Origin: Sphingopyxis fribergensis | Lineage (GTDB): Bacteria; Pseudomonadota; Alphaproteobacteria; Sphingomonadales; Sphingomonadaceae | Assembly (NCBI RefSeq): GCF_000803645.1 | Contig: NZ_CP009122.1 | Coordinates: 1,774,501 to 1,838,500 of the forward strand | Direction: 5' to 3' | DNA length: 64,000 bases | Shown here: positions 1 to 9,068 of the stretch, one piece after another | Layout: each line of letters starts with the position of its first letter | How positions within the stretch are numbered: the first letter of the stretch is position 1 | Made by a program: the position numbers and the translations under genes | Notes under the pieces: model-generated | Seen by the model: the letters and a program-made list of their open reading frames with translations, nothing else | Told to the model about the DNA's origin: nothing | Databases searched by the model: none

Positions 1-68
1 GCTCAGTTGGTTAGAGTGCCGGCCTGTCACGCCGGAGGTCGCGGGTTCGAGCCCCGTCACTCGCGCCA
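1..68 (+). tRNA. tRNA-Asp (GTC), 5' end cut by window edge
   Basis: The window opens inside a tRNA. The D-arm (GCTCAGTTGGTTAGAGT), an anticodon stem-loop with the loop CTGTCAC, the T-arm GGTTCGAGCCCC and a 3' encoded CCA are visible. The anticodon GTC reads Asp codons. About nine bases of the 5' acceptor strand lie outside the window. Confidence 0.93.
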
Positions 69-135
69 TTCCTTCCATTTTCGGACGGAATGGCCACCGC
101 AGCTTGGGACCTTTCCATCACTGGAAATCGGGAAA

Positions 136-163
136 AATGGCGCGGCGTTTCAGCCGCGCCATT
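136..163 (-). terminator. Hairpin terminator of the zapA-fau-DUF2842 block
   Basis: An 11-bp inverted repeat (AATGGCGCGGC / GCCGCGCCATT) with a 6-nt loop is followed, read on the minus strand, by a T-run. The 5' arm encodes the last codons of the DUF2842 gene and the stop codon falls in the loop. The position and T-run suit an intrinsic terminator for the minus-strand block. Confidence 0.7.
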
Positions 164-380
164 TCCCCAATTCCATCCAGCGCAGCAGCGGTTTCAATGG
201 CAGGATCCAGACGATCCCTGCGGCAAGATAAAAGACCGCCTGCACCAGCACGGGCCATGTACCGACCCATGGTGACACACTGACGACAATGCCCGTCCAC
301 ACCGCGATCAGTGCGAGGATCAGGAACATGCCGGCGGGTTTACGCCAACTCGGTTGGGGATCGGCGGGTGGCTGGCTCAC
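150..380 (-). CDS. DUF2842 family small membrane protein
   Basis: A 76-residue protein of unknown function with two predicted membrane segments (GMFLILALIAVWTGIVV and LVQAVFYLAAGIVWILPL). The PSWRKPAG start region and the LPLKPLLRWM end match what I know of the alphaproteobacterial DUF2842 family. I chose the GTG at 380 because it overlaps the fau stop in a GTGA junction; a longer start at 395 is possible. It follows fau directly, and its last codons form one arm of a terminator hairpin. No function can be assigned from sequence. Confidence 0.8.
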   Translation of the reverse strand: MSQPPADPQPSWRKPAGMFLILALIAVWTGIVVSVSPWVGTWPVLVQAVFYLAAGIVWILPLKPLLRWMELGKWRG

Positions 381-970
381 AAACGGTCTCCACAAAGGAT
401 GAATTCTTGTTCGGTCAGGATCGCGTCGAGCGCGATGTCGGTCGATTCGCGCGGAGCGGCGTCGATTTCCTGTACCGACCAGCCGATTCCGATCCGCAGC
501 GCTTCAGGGTGCGTGGCGAAATAGCGATCATAATGCCCGCCACCCTGACCGATCCGGCCGCCTTGGCGATCGAACCCGACGAGGGGGCAAAAAATAATGT
601 CAGGTGTTGCCAAGGGAGCATCGTCGGCGGGCTGCCGCGTGCCCCAGGGGCCCTTCAGCAGCGGCTCGTCAGGCTTCCAATGGCGAAAGGTCATATCGGC
701 GATCCGCGCGGCGTGATGGGGCAGGGCGAGCGCGCCCGCTTCCGCAAGGCCAGCGAACATCGGCAGGATATCGGGCTCGTCGCCCCACGCGGCATAGGCG
801 CCCACAACGGCATGATCGGCGAGTAGGTCGGAAAGCGGCGCGGGCAGCGCGCGAAAGGCCGCCATCTGCGCCATCCCGTCGAGATTTGCGGCGAAATGCT
901 TACGGCGAAAGCGCAGCTTTTCGCGCAACCTCTGCTTTTGCTGGACCAGATCGGCGGACAAGTCGGTCAT
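377..970 (-). CDS. fau: 5-formyltetrahydrofolate cyclo-ligase
   Basis: This cytoplasmic enzyme converts 5-formyl-THF to 5,10-methenyl-THF using ATP, returning folate to the one-carbon pool. The 197-residue length is normal for the family. Visible family features are the basic N-terminus with KLRFRRKHF, the central FRHWKPDEPLLKGPWGTRQP segment, and the C-terminal glycine-rich GRIGQGGGHYDRYF motif that binds ATP and substrate. It lies downstream of zapA and the 6S RNA on the same strand, the classic ssrS-ygfA arrangement of proteobacteria, so 6S and fau may share a transcript. It overlaps the next gene by 4 nt. Confidence 0.93.
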   Translation of the reverse strand: MTDLSADLVQQKQRLREKLRFRRKHFAANLDGMAQMAAFRALPAPLSDLLADHAVVGAYAAWGDEPDILPMFAGLAEAGALALPHHAARIADMTFRHWKPDEPLLKGPWGTRQPADDAPLATPDIIFCPLVGFDRQGGRIGQGGGHYDRYFATHPEALRIGIGWSVQEIDAAPRESTDIALDAILTEQEFILCGDRL

Positions 971-997
971 CGCCTCCTCTGGGACTTGGGTTGGATA

Positions 998-1165
998 GTT
1001 GGCGGGACCGCCGAGGTCGTTTGCTGGAAAGTCCTCTGACGCCAGTAACGTCAGGTGGGGACCATATACGTCGGACCAGGGTCCGGGCAGGGACAGCCCC
1101 CTAGGATGATGTATCGCCTCAGGGATTTTCGCAAAAGCTCGTGCCGGGCAGTACCCGCCGTGTCC
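998..1165 (-). ncRNA. ssrS: 6S RNA, RNA polymerase regulator (approximate ends)
   Basis: The 250-bp gap between zapA and fau is the conserved location of 6S RNA in proteobacteria. The minus strand carries ATCCCTGAGGCGATAC, close to the conserved 6S segment CCCTGAGCCGATA. A closing stem can be drawn between GGCGGG (minus strand of 1154-1159) and CCCGCC (minus strand of 1001-1006), enclosing about 150 nt. 6S RNA mimics an open promoter and sequesters sigma70 holoenzyme. The boundaries are estimates from the stem; a covariance-model search would fix them. Confidence 0.75.
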
Positions 1166-1222
1166 TATGTAGGGTGACGGGCTTGTCCGCTCAAGGGGTT
1201 TGCGCGAGCGCGGGCCGCTCGC

Positions 1223-1669
1223 TCAGGGGATTTGTTCGACTTTCGCGGCGAGCGCCTCGATGCGGTCGGCGATTTGCAGCAAGGCCCGGTTATTCGATGG
1301 GGTCGCAGATGCCGCCGTCGTCGGCGCGCTGTGGCGCGCCGCCTCAAGTTCCTTGAGCGCCGCTTGCTCGCGTGCGACCGCGGCGCGCAATTCATCGCGT
1401 GCCGCAGCTTCGCGGCTCTCGGCGAGTGCAATCGCGGCGCGGAGCGAATCGGACTGCGGTTCGGACTTTTCGACCTTGCCGCGGGCTTCCTGGACTTCGT
1501 CGGCGAGCATCAGCGCAGCGAACAGCATCTGACGGATTTCGGTGCCGCCCGGCATCGTGCGCACCTTTTCATCGACGACCGACGCAAGCTGGATCAGTTG
1601 TGCTTCCTCGCCGTCGGCGCAGTGGACGTCATAGGGGCGCCCTGCGATCGTGAGTTTTACATCAGCCAC
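1223..1669 (-). CDS. zapA: Cell division protein ZapA
   Basis: ZapA binds and bundles FtsZ protofilaments at mid-cell. The 148-residue product starts with the ZapA fold (MADVKLTIAGRPYDVHCADG, then the EEAQLIQLASVVDEKV helix) and continues as an Ala/Glu-rich coiled coil, roughly residues 60-145. The coiled coil is longer than in E. coli ZapA (109 residues), as often seen in alphaproteobacteria. The gene follows a small coiled-coil ORF with an 8-nt overlap and precedes 6S RNA and fau, which supports the call. Confidence 0.9.
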   Translation of the reverse strand: MADVKLTIAGRPYDVHCADGEEAQLIQLASVVDEKVRTMPGGTEIRQMLFAALMLADEVQEARGKVEKSEPQSDSLRAAIALAESREAAARDELRAAVAREQAALKELEAARHSAPTTAASATPSNNRALLQIADRIEALAAKVEQIP

Positions 1670-1868
1670 GGTCAGCCTCCGCGATCAGCCGGTCGAGTTC
1701 GCCAATAACTGCAGCGACTTCGGCCTTGAGTGCCGACTGGTCGGCAGTGGGCGCGGTGCCGGCCGATTCGGGCCGGTCCGCGCGATCGGCAAGCGCCTTT
1801 TCGATTCGGCTGAGCGCGCGTTCGATACGGCCGATGGCCAGGCTGGATTCGTCGAGATCGAGTTCCAT
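1662..1868 (-). CDS. Small coiled-coil protein upstream of zapA
   Basis: A 68-residue acidic protein made of two amphipathic helices (SSLAIGRIERALSRIEKALA and SALKAEVAAVIGELDRLIAE) joined by a Pro/Thr/Ala linker. Its stop overlaps the zapA start by 8 nt, so the two are probably translated together. I do not recognise a named family. The position and coiled coil suggest a role with ZapA at the division site, but that is inference only. Confidence 0.7.
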   Translation of the reverse strand: MELDLDESSLAIGRIERALSRIEKALADRADRPESAGTAPTADQSALKAEVAAVIGELDRLIAEADRG

Positions 1869-2036
1869 GCCGATGGGTTAGCAGTGCCGGGGAGGGGGTG
1901 CAATTGCCCTCTCGGTCCAAAATGCGAGGATTTTCCGTGACGGGCGGTTGACTCCTGCCCCCTGCGCCGCAAAGGGCTGTCCGCATCAAACCGGGCGATG
2001 CGTCCGGTTCCAGCCCAGCCATTTCCCGGGGGACCA

Positions 2037-4004
2037 ATGACACTGCCCGAACGTCAGCTCGCCAACGCAATCCGCGCGCTTGCGATGGATGCCGTACAGG
2101 CCGCAAACAGCGGCCATCCGGGGATGCCGATGGGCATGGCCGATGTCGCAACGGTTCTCTATTCAGACTATCTGAAGTTCGACCCCACCGACCCGAAATG
2201 GGTCGACCGCGACCGATTCGTCCTGTCGGCGGGTCATGGCTCGATGCTCGCTTATGCGACGTTGCACCTTGCCGGCTATGCGCGCCCGACGATCGGCGAC
2301 ATTCGCAATTTCCGCCAGTTGCACAGCCCATGCGCCGGGCACCCGGAGAATTTCGAGCTCGAAGGCGTCGAGACGACGACCGGACCGCTCGGGCAGGGTC
2401 TTGCGACGTCGGTCGGCATGGCGATCGCCGAGCGGCATTTAAATGCGCTCTATGGTGACGATCTTGTCGATCATCGCACCTGGGTGATCGCGGGCGACGG
2501 CTGCCTGATGGAAGGCATCAACCACGAAGCGATCGGTCTTGCGGGGCACCTCGGGCTCGGTCGACTGACGGTGCTGTGGGACGACAACAAGATCACCATC
2601 GACGGATCGACCGACCTGTCGACGAGCGAGGATATCGCGGCGCGCTATACGGCGACCGGCTGGCATGTCGAAAGCTGCGACGGCCACGATCCCGCCGATA
2701 TCCGCCGCGCGATCGATGCCGCGCTCGCCGATCCGCGTCCGTCGCTGATCGCGTGCCGCACCGTCATCGGTTTCGGCGCGCCGAACAAGCAGGGCACGTC
2801 GGCAACGCACGGGGCTCCGCTCGGCGCCGACGAGATTGCGGCGGCACGCAAGGAGCTGGGTTGGACCGCCGAACCTTTCGTCATTCCCGCCGATATCGCG
2901 TCGGCGTGGGCCGCGTTCGGTGCGAAGGGCAAAAAACTTCACGCCGAGTGGAACGATCGACTGTCAAATAGCGATAAGAAAAAAGAATTTTTTGATCGCC
3001 TGAGCGGCAAGATCGTTCCGGGCGATGCCTTCAAAGTCTATCTCGAAGGCCTCGTCGCCGAACCGCCGAAGGTTGCGACGCGCAAGGCTTCGGAGAACAC
3101 GCTCGGCGCACTGACCGCCGATATCGCGGCGCTTGTCGGCGGCAGCGCCGACCTGACCGGTTCGAACAATACCAAAACTTCGTCGACCAAGCCGCTGACG
3201 AAGAATGATTATTCGGGCCGTTACATCTATTACGGCATCCGCGAATTCGGCATGGCCGCCGCGATGAACGGCATGGCGCTGCACGGCGGCGTGGTGCCTT
3301 ACGGCGGCACGTTCCTGGTGTTCGCCGATTATTGCCGCGCTGCGATCCGCCTGTCGGCGCTTCAGCAGCAGCGCGTCGTCTATGTGATGACGCATGACAG
3401 CATCGGGCTTGGCGAAGACGGCCCGACGCACCAGCCGATCGAACATCTGCAATCGCTGCGCGCGATGCCCAACCTGCTCGTCCTGCGTCCCGCCGATGCG
3501 GTCGAAACCGCCGAATGCTGGGCGCTTGCGCTCGCGCAGGAAAGCCGGCCGTCGCTGCTCGCGCTGACGCGTCAGAACCTCCCGCCGCTGCGCCATGACG
3601 TCAGCGAAAATCTTTGCCTGAAAGGCGGTTACCGTCTTCGCGATGCATCGGCGGCGCGCAAGGTCGTGCTGGTCGCGACGGGTTCGGAAGTGTCGCTTGC
3701 GATCGAAATCGCCGAGAAGCTCGAGGCCGCGGGCCACGGCGCCGACGTTGTCTCGATGGTGTCGACCGAACTCTTCGACGAACAGACGGCCGCTTATCAG
3801 GCCGATATCCTGCCCGACGACGCGCTGATCGTGTCGATCGAGGCGGGCACGACGTTCGGCTGGGAACGCTACACCGGCCGCCATGGTCTGCGCTTCGGCA
3901 TCGACAGCTTCGGCGCCTCGGCGCCGATCGAAGACCTATTCAAGCATTTCGGCCTTACCGCCGATGCTATCACCCCCCAGATACTGACAAAGCTCGGCAA
4001 CTAA
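2037..4004 (+). CDS. tkt: Transketolase
   Basis: A thiamine-diphosphate enzyme moving two-carbon ketol units in the pentose phosphate pathway. The 655-residue protein has the N-terminal ThDP domain with GDGCLMEGINHEA (the GDG motif binding Mg and diphosphate), the NSGHPGMPMG substrate loop, the central pyrimidine domain with YGIREFGMAAAMNGMALHG, and the C-terminal domain with VSIEAGTTFGWERY. I chose the ATG at 2037, behind a purine-rich CGGGGGACC, over an upstream in-frame start at 1998. It leads a plus-strand central-carbon block with gap, pgk and aldolase. Confidence 0.96.
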   Translation: MTLPERQLANAIRALAMDAVQAANSGHPGMPMGMADVATVLYSDYLKFDPTDPKWVDRDRFVLSAGHGSMLAYATLHLAGYARPTIGDIRNFRQLHSPCAGHPENFELEGVETTTGPLGQGLATSVGMAIAERHLNALYGDDLVDHRTWVIAGDGCLMEGINHEAIGLAGHLGLGRLTVLWDDNKITIDGSTDLSTSEDIAARYTATGWHVESCDGHDPADIRRAIDAALADPRPSLIACRTVIGFGAPNKQGTSATHGAPLGADEIAAARKELGWTAEPFVIPADIASAWAAFGAKGKKLHAEWNDRLSNSDKKKEFFDRLSGKIVPGDAFKVYLEGLVAEPPKVATRKASENTLGALTADIAALVGGSADLTGSNNTKTSSTKPLTKNDYSGRYIYYGIREFGMAAAMNGMALHGGVVPYGGTFLVFADYCRAAIRLSALQQQRVVYVMTHDSIGLGEDGPTHQPIEHLQSLRAMPNLLVLRPADAVETAECWALALAQESRPSLLALTRQNLPPLRHDVSENLCLKGGYRLRDASAARKVVLVATGSEVSLAIEIAEKLEAAGHGADVVSMVSTELFDEQTAAYQADILPDDALIVSIEAGTTFGWERYTGRHGLRFGIDSFGASAPIEDLFKHFGLTADAITPQILTKLGN

Positions 4005-4040
4005 GCACCGGCTTATCCCACGCAGAAAGGATTTTTCGAC

Positions 4041-5048
4041 ATGGCAGTGAAGGTTGCAATCAACGGTTTCGGACGCATCGGCCGCAATGTGGCGCGCGCG
4101 ATTCTGGAGCGTAGCGATCACGATCTCGAGCTGGTGTCGATCAACGATCTGGGCGATGCCAAGGCGAATGCCCGCCTGCTCCGCCATGACTCGGTCCACG
4201 GCGCCTTCAACGGCTCCGTCGAAGTCGACGGCAACGACCTGATCATCAACGGCAAGCGCATTCAGGTGACCGCCGAGCGCGACCCCGCCGCGCTGCCGCA
4301 TGCCGCCAACGGCGTCGACATCGTGATGGAATGCACCGGCTTCTTCACCAACAAGGCCGGCGGCCAGAAGCATCTCGATGCGGGCGCCAAGCGTGTGCTG
4401 ATCTCGGCCCCCGCCAAGGAAGTCGACCTGACGGTCGTTTATGGCGTCAACGACGACAAGATCACCGCCGATCACCTGATCATCTCGAACGCCTCGTGCA
4501 CCACCAACTGCCTCGCGCCCTTTGCCAAGGTGCTGCATGAGGCGATCGGTATCGAGCGCGGTCTGATGACAACCATCCATGCTTACACCAACGACCAGAA
4601 GATCCTCGACCAGATCCACGACGATCCGCGCCGCGCCCGCGCCGCAGCGATGTCGATGATCCCGACCTCGACCGGTGCAGCCGTTGCAGTCGGCCTGGTT
4701 TTGCCCGAACTCAAGGGCAAGCTCGACGGTTCGTCGATCCGTGTGCCGACCCCGAATGTATCGGTCGTCGACCTGACCTTCACGCCGCTCCGCGACACAA
4801 CCAAAGAAGAAGTCAACGCGGTGCTCAAGGCGGCCGCTGAAGGCCCGCTGAAGGGCGTTCTCGGCTATACCGAGGAGCCGCTGGTTTCGATCGACTTCAA
4901 TCATAATGCGGCGAGCTCGACGATTGACAGCCTCGAAACCTCGGTGATCGATGGCAAGCTGGTGCGTGTGCTCAGCTGGTACGACAATGAGTGGGGCTTC
5001 TCGAACCGCATGATCGACACCGCGGGCGTAATCGCCAAATTCCTCTGA
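4041..5048 (+). CDS. gap: Type I glyceraldehyde-3-phosphate dehydrogenase
   Basis: It oxidises glyceraldehyde-3-phosphate to 1,3-bisphosphoglycerate with NAD in glycolysis, or the reverse. The 335-residue protein opens with the Rossmann motif [15 protein letters not shown] and carries the catalytic [12 protein letters not shown] motif with nucleophile Cys at about residue 153. The C-terminal [12 protein letters not shown] block is intact. It lies 36 bp after tkt with an AAAGGA ribosome site, and 18 bp before pgk, so tkt-gap-pgk probably form one transcript. Confidence 0.97.
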   Translation: MAVKVAINGFGRIGRNVARAILERSDHDLELVSINDLGDAKANARLLRHDSVHGAFNGSVEVDGNDLIINGKRIQVTAERDPAALPHAANGVDIVMECTGFFTNKAGGQKHLDAGAKRVLISAPAKEVDLTVVYGVNDDKITADHLIISNASCTTNCLAPFAKVLHEAIGIERGLMTTIHAYTNDQKILDQIHDDPRRARAAAMSMIPTSTGAAVAVGLVLPELKGKLDGSSIRVPTPNVSVVDLTFTPLRDTTKEEVNAVLKAAAEGPLKGVLGYTEEPLVSIDFNHNAASSTIDSLETSVIDGKLVRVLSWYDNEWGFSNRMIDTAGVIAKFL

Positions 5049-5066
5049 TCCAAAAAGGACACGTCG

Positions 5067-6263
5067 ATGACCGCGTTCAAGACCCTCGACGATATCGGTG
5101 ACGTCACCGGCAAGCGCGTTCTCGTACGCGTCGACCTCAACGTCCCGTTGTTTGAAGGCGCGGTCAGCGACGCGACGCGGATCCAGGCAGCAATGCCGAC
5201 GGTCCGCGAACTGTCGGACAAGGGCGCGATCGTCCTGCTCCTCGCGCATTTCGGGCGTCCGAAGGGTGCGAAGAACCCGACCCAGTCGCTCAGCCTCGTG
5301 ATGGGCGGCGTCGAAGACGTCCTCGGCCATTCGGTGATGTTCATCCCCGAAGCCGTGGGCGAGGGCGCGAAGGCGGGCATCGCGGTGCTCGCCGCGGGTG
5401 ACGTCGCGGTGATGGAAAACACGCGCTTCTATCCCGGCGAGGAAACGAACGATCCGGCCTTTGCCGACGCGCTCGCCGAGATCGGAGACATTTACGTCAA
5501 CGACGCCTTCTCGGCGGCGCACCGCGCGCATGGTTCGACCGAGGGCATTGCCCATCGCCTGCCGGCTTATGCAGGCCGCGCGATGGAAGCCGAACTCAAG
5601 GCGCTCGACGCCGCGCTCGGCAATCCGGCGCATCCGGTGGCCGCGGTCGTCGGCGGCGCCAAGGTATCGAGCAAGATCGACGTGCTGCGCCATCTGGTGA
5701 GCAAGGTCGATCATCTGATCATCGGCGGCGGCATGGCGAACACCTTTCTTGCCGCGCGCGGGGTCGATGTCGGCAAGTCGCTGTGCGAGCATGACCTGGT
5801 CGATACCGCCAACGCAATTTTCGACGCGGCCGACGCCGCAGGCTGCACGATCCATCTGCCCTATGACGTCGTGGTGTCGAAAGAGTTCGCGCCGAACCCG
5901 CCGACGCGTACCGTCAATGTCCATGAAGTCGCGGCGGACGAAATGATCCTCGACGTCGGCCCTGCCGCCGTAGAGGCGCTCGCCGATGTGCTCAAGAATT
6001 GCCGCACACTCGTCTGGAACGGCCCGCTCGGCGCGTTCGAGACGCCGCCGTTCGACACCGCGACTGTCGCGCTCGCGAAGACCGCTGCGGCGCTGACCCG
6101 CGAGGGCTCGCTGGTCTCGGTCGCGGGCGGCGGCGATACCGTTGCGGCGCTCAACCATGCCGGCGTCGCCGGCGATTTTACCTTCGTTTCGACCGCCGGC
6201 GGTGCCTTCCTCGAATGGATGGAAGGCAAAGCGTTGCCGGGCGTCGACGCGCTGAAGGCTTAA
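5067..6263 (+). CDS. pgk: Phosphoglycerate kinase
   Basis: It transfers phosphate between 1,3-bisphosphoglycerate and ADP. The 398-residue length is normal. Diagnostic segments include [13 protein letters not shown] at the N-terminus, the [10 protein letters not shown] and [10 protein letters not shown] phosphoglycerate-binding stretches, [13 protein letters not shown], and the C-terminal nucleotide part [13 protein letters not shown] and [12 protein letters not shown]. An AAAAGGA ribosome site precedes the ATG, 18 bp after gap. It sits in the middle of the central-carbon block. Confidence 0.97.
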   Translation: MTAFKTLDDIGDVTGKRVLVRVDLNVPLFEGAVSDATRIQAAMPTVRELSDKGAIVLLLAHFGRPKGAKNPTQSLSLVMGGVEDVLGHSVMFIPEAVGEGAKAGIAVLAAGDVAVMENTRFYPGEETNDPAFADALAEIGDIYVNDAFSAAHRAHGSTEGIAHRLPAYAGRAMEAELKALDAALGNPAHPVAAVVGGAKVSSKIDVLRHLVSKVDHLIIGGGMANTFLAARGVDVGKSLCEHDLVDTANAIFDAADAAGCTIHLPYDVVVSKEFAPNPPTRTVNVHEVAADEMILDVGPAAVEALADVLKNCRTLVWNGPLGAFETPPFDTATVALAKTAAALTREGSLVSVAGGGDTVAALNHAGVAGDFTFVSTAGGAFLEWMEGKALPGVDALKA

Positions 6264-6342
6264 GCTTTTCCACCGCATTGCATCGCGACGGCGGGGCAGC
6301 TATGCGCAGCGCCACATACGTATGCAAACAACCGGAGATCCC

Positions 6343-7233
6343 ATGACCACCGTCCATGCCGCCATGCTCGACCAGATCAAATCGGGGCAGGGCTTCATCG
6401 CCGCCCTCGATCAGAGCGGCGGTTCGACGCCCAAGGCGTTGAAGGGCTATGGTATTGAAGCGGACGCTTTCTCTAACGACGAGGAAATGTTCGCGCTGAT
6501 CCACGACATGCGAAGCCGCATCGTCACCGCGCCTTGTTTTAATGGTGACAAGGTGATCGGCGCGATCCTGTTCGAGCGAACGATGGACGGTGACGCGGGC
6601 GGCAAGCCCGTTCCGGCGCTGCTCTGGGAGCGCGGCGTGGTGCCGTTCCTAAAGGTCGACAAGGGGCTTGAGGATGAGATCGATGGCGTTCAGCTGATGA
6701 AGGCAAATCCGGGCCTCGACGACCTCTGCGAACGCGCGGTCGCCAAGGGCGTATTCGGCACCAAGATGCGCAGCGTAGTCAATCTCGCCAATCCGGTGGG
6801 CGTGAATGCGATCGTCGAGCAGCAGTTTGCCGAAGCCAAGCGCATCGCGGCGCATGGTTTGATGCCGATCATCGAGCCCGAAGTGAATATCAAGAGCGCC
6901 GAGCGCGACGGCGCCGACCGGTTGCTGCTTCAGGAAATCACCACGGCGCTGGATAGCTGGGAGGGTGCGCCCGTCATGCTCAAGCTGTCGTTGCCGGCCG
7001 AAGCCGGGCTGTTCCAGTCGCTCGTCGATCATCCCAAGGTGCTGCGGGTCGTTGCGCTGTCAGGCGGCTTCGCGCGCCCGGAAGCCTGCACCGAACTGGC
7101 AAAGAACCCGGGCATCATCGCGAGCTTCAGCCGCGCTTTGCTCGAGGACCTGCGCCACCAGATGAGCGACGAGGAATTCAACGCGTCGCTCGGCGGCGCG
7201 ATCAAGGAAATTCACGCGGCCTCCGTGGCCTGA
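6343..7233 (+). CDS. Class I fructose-bisphosphate aldolase
   Basis: It cleaves fructose-1,6-bisphosphate to the two triose phosphates through a Schiff-base lysine. The 296-residue protein shows the class I signature GFIAALDQSGGSTPKAL near the N-terminus, the ALLWERGVVPFLKVDKGL region, IIEPEVNI, and VMLKLSLP, where Lys at about residue 214 is the likely Schiff base. It is not the metal-dependent class II enzyme. I took the ATG at 6343 behind a GGAG site rather than the in-frame ATG at 6322. It follows pgk by 80 bp. Confidence 0.93.
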   Translation: MTTVHAAMLDQIKSGQGFIAALDQSGGSTPKALKGYGIEADAFSNDEEMFALIHDMRSRIVTAPCFNGDKVIGAILFERTMDGDAGGKPVPALLWERGVVPFLKVDKGLEDEIDGVQLMKANPGLDDLCERAVAKGVFGTKMRSVVNLANPVGVNAIVEQQFAEAKRIAAHGLMPIIEPEVNIKSAERDGADRLLLQEITTALDSWEGAPVMLKLSLPAEAGLFQSLVDHPKVLRVVALSGGFARPEACTELAKNPGIIASFSRALLEDLRHQMSDEEFNASLGGAIKEIHAASVA

Positions 7234-7237
7234 AGTG

Positions 7238-7894
7238 ATGGGAGAGCGGTGGCAAGCCGTCGACGATTATATCGCCGCCAAATTGCTTGGCGACGATGAC
7301 GCGCTTGCCACCACCCTCGCCAACAATGCCGCACAAGGCCTGCCGCCAATCGACGTGTCGGCGGCGCAGGGCAAGATGCTGTTCCTGCTCGCGCAGATGG
7401 CCGGGGCGAAGCGCATCCTCGAGATCGGAACGCTCGGCGGTTATTCGACGATCTGGCTTGCGCGCGCACTGCCCGACGGTGGCGAGTTGGTGACGCTTGA
7501 GCTTGAGGCGCATCATGCCCGCGTGGCGCGGGAAAATCTTGAGCGCGCCGGTGTATCGAACACGGTCGATATTCGCGTCGGTCCGGCCGTGGACAGCCTG
7601 GCGGCGATGACCGACGAGGCGCCGTTCGACTTCGTCTTCATCGACGCCGACAAGCAGAGTAACGCCCATTATGTCGACGAAGCGATCCGGCTCGGCCACC
7701 CCGGCACCACGATCATCGTCGACAATGTCGTGCGCGAAGGCGGGGTGCTCGACGCGGACAGCGACGACGAGCGCATCGTCGGCACGCGCGCGCTGTTCGA
7801 TATGCTCAGCGCCGACCCCCGCCTCGATTCGACTGCGGTCCAGACCGTCGGCGCGAAGAAATGGGATGGGTTCGTTCTCGCGCGCGTGCGCTGA
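7238..7894 (+). CDS. SAM-dependent O-methyltransferase (COMT-like)
   Basis: A 218-residue class I methyltransferase of the bacterial/plant catechol and caffeoyl-CoA O-methyltransferase type. Evidence is the SAM-binding motif ILEIGTLGGYSTIWLARALP, the acidic turn VTLELEAHHARVA, and the metal-binding FVFIDADKQSNAHYVDEA followed by IIVDNVVREG. These residues imply divalent-cation-dependent catalysis on a catechol-like hydroxyl; the substrate is unknown. A GTG (7235) and an ATG (7238) are adjacent in frame just after the aldolase stop. A REP-like palindrome follows the gene. Confidence 0.88.
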   Translation: MGERWQAVDDYIAAKLLGDDDALATTLANNAAQGLPPIDVSAAQGKMLFLLAQMAGAKRILEIGTLGGYSTIWLARALPDGGELVTLELEAHHARVARENLERAGVSNTVDIRVGPAVDSLAAMTDEAPFDFVFIDADKQSNAHYVDEAIRLGHPGTTIIVDNVVREGGVLDADSDDERIVGTRALFDMLSADPRLDSTAVQTVGAKKWDGFVLARVR

Positions 7895-7908
7895 GCCCTC
7901 TTTCTCTC

Positions 7909-7987
7909 GTCATTGCGAGCGAAGCGAAGCAATCCAGAGCGGTTTACGTGACTCTGGATTGCCGCGCGGCTGCGCCGCTCGCGATGA
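7909..7987. repeat. REP-like palindromic element (GTCATTGCGAGC type)
   Basis: A 79-bp imperfect palindrome lies between the convergent O-methyltransferase and lipoprotein genes. Its outer arms are GTCATTGCGAGC and GCTCGCGATGAC, and its inner arms CAATCCAGAG and CTCTGGATTG. Elements of this form are dispersed in many alphaproteobacterial genomes. It may also end transcription for one or both genes. Confidence 0.7.
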
Positions 7988-7995
7988 CAAAGAAA

Positions 7996-8394
7996 TTAAA
8001 GCCCGCCCGCGAAGCGGAACGAGAAGCGATAGTCCGACGGCTTGATCGTCAGATTGGTCATCTTTTCGGGACGCACCGATTCGAGCGTAATGGCGCCGTC
8101 GGCGATCGGCGTCGATTCGCCCAGCGTGACTTCGAACGGCTGCTTCTCGCCATTGCCGCGAATCCAGACCATCTTCACCCGCACGCGGCCCGCCCACACG
8201 CAGCGCGCGTTCATCGGGCAGCGGCTGTCTTCGAGCACTTCGACCGGTTGGACGAGCGGACCGTCGACATAGGCTTTCTGACCGATCGCGACGTCGCTGC
8301 CGTCGGGAAGCGGCGCGCCGCGCGTCGTGGCACAGGCGGAAAGGGCGAGGGCGGCGGGGAGGGCGACGATCGCGAGGCGGTATATGTTCTGCAT
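7996..8394 (-). CDS. Putative lipoprotein of unknown function
   Basis: A 132-residue exported protein. The N-terminus MQNIYRLAIVALPAALALS followed by AC is a lipoprotein signal with lipobox LSAC, so Cys at about residue 21 should be lipidated. The mature part contains paired cysteines in SRCPMNARCVWAGRVRV and a predicted beta-rich remainder. I chose the internal ATG at 8394 because it begins exactly at the signal peptide; the longer frame reaches 8439 and would overlap the divergent thiE. No family name is recognised with confidence. Confidence 0.75.
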   Translation of the reverse strand: MQNIYRLAIVALPAALALSACATTRGAPLPDGSDVAIGQKAYVDGPLVQPVEVLEDSRCPMNARCVWAGRVRVKMVWIRGNGEKQPFEVTLGESTPIADGAITLESVRPEKMTNLTIKPSDYRFSFRFAGGL

Positions 8395-8429
8395 TTGCCC
8401 GTCTGTGACCTCGCCGCTATGAACGCGCC

Positions 8430-9068
8430 ATGAAAGCACCGACCTGCCAACTCTATCTCATTTCGCCGCTCGACGTCGGCGGAGATTTTCCCGACCGTCT
8501 AACCGAAGCGCTGGGCGCCGGGCCGGTTGCGGCGTTTCAGTTTCGCGTCAAGAATATCGATCAGCATGAGGCGGCCCGGCTTGCAGAGCCGCTGCAGGCG
8601 ATTTGCGCGGCGCACGACGTGGCGTTTATCGTCAATGACGATGTCGCACTGACCAAGCGGCTCGACGCCGACGGCGTCCATCTCGGGCAGGACGATGGCG
8701 ATCCCAGGGAAGCGCGCAAGATATTGGGTCCGCAGGCGCAGATCGGGGTGACCTGTCATGCGAGCCGCCACCTCGCGATGGAAGCGGGCGAGGCGGGCGC
8801 CGACTATGTCGCCTTCGGAGCGTTCTTCCCGACGACGACCAAGACGGTCGAGCATCACGCCGATCCCGAAATCCTCGAATGGTGGCAGGGCATGTTCGAA
8901 CTACCGTGCGTCGCGATCGGTGGGATCACGGTCGACAATGCGCAGGTGTTGATCGAGGCTGGGGCCGACTTCCTTGCGGTGTCGGGAGGCGTTTGGGCGC
9001 ATACCGAAGGACCGGGGGCGGCGGTGCGCGCATTTGGCGCGCTCCTCGGCGATCAGCCCGCAGGCTAA
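8430..9068 (+). CDS. thiE: Thiamine phosphate synthase
   Basis: ThiE couples HMP diphosphate and thiazole phosphate to form thiamine phosphate. The 212-residue TIM-barrel shows FIVNDDVALTKRLDADGVHLGQDD, the diphosphate-binding FGAFFPTTTKTVEHHA, and the C-terminal IGGITVDNAQVLIEAGADFLAVSGGVW. No other thi genes are near, and I see no TPP riboswitch in the 35 bp between this start and the divergent lipoprotein gene. It may belong to the TenI/ThiE superfamily without strict ThiE activity, but the phosphate-binding loop is intact. Confidence 0.87.
   Translation: MKAPTCQLYLISPLDVGGDFPDRLTEALGAGPVAAFQFRVKNIDQHEAARLAEPLQAICAAHDVAFIVNDDVALTKRLDADGVHLGQDDGDPREARKILGPQAQIGVTCHASRHLAMEAGEAGADYVAFGAFFPTTTKTVEHHADPEILEWWQGMFELPCVAIGGITVDNAQVLIEAGADFLAVSGGVWAHTEGPGAAVRAFGALLGDQPAG

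Noticed and set aside
1948..1976. TTGACT as a -35 box for tkt
   Set aside because: A 17-bp spacer leads to AAAGGG, which is not a credible -10 hexamer; too weak to annotate.
3936..6278. 780-codon open frame on the minus strand across gap and pgk
   Set aside because: It is antisense to two unmistakable glycolytic genes, is rich in Arg, His and Asp as expected of reverse-strand high-GC frames, and has no recognisable domain.
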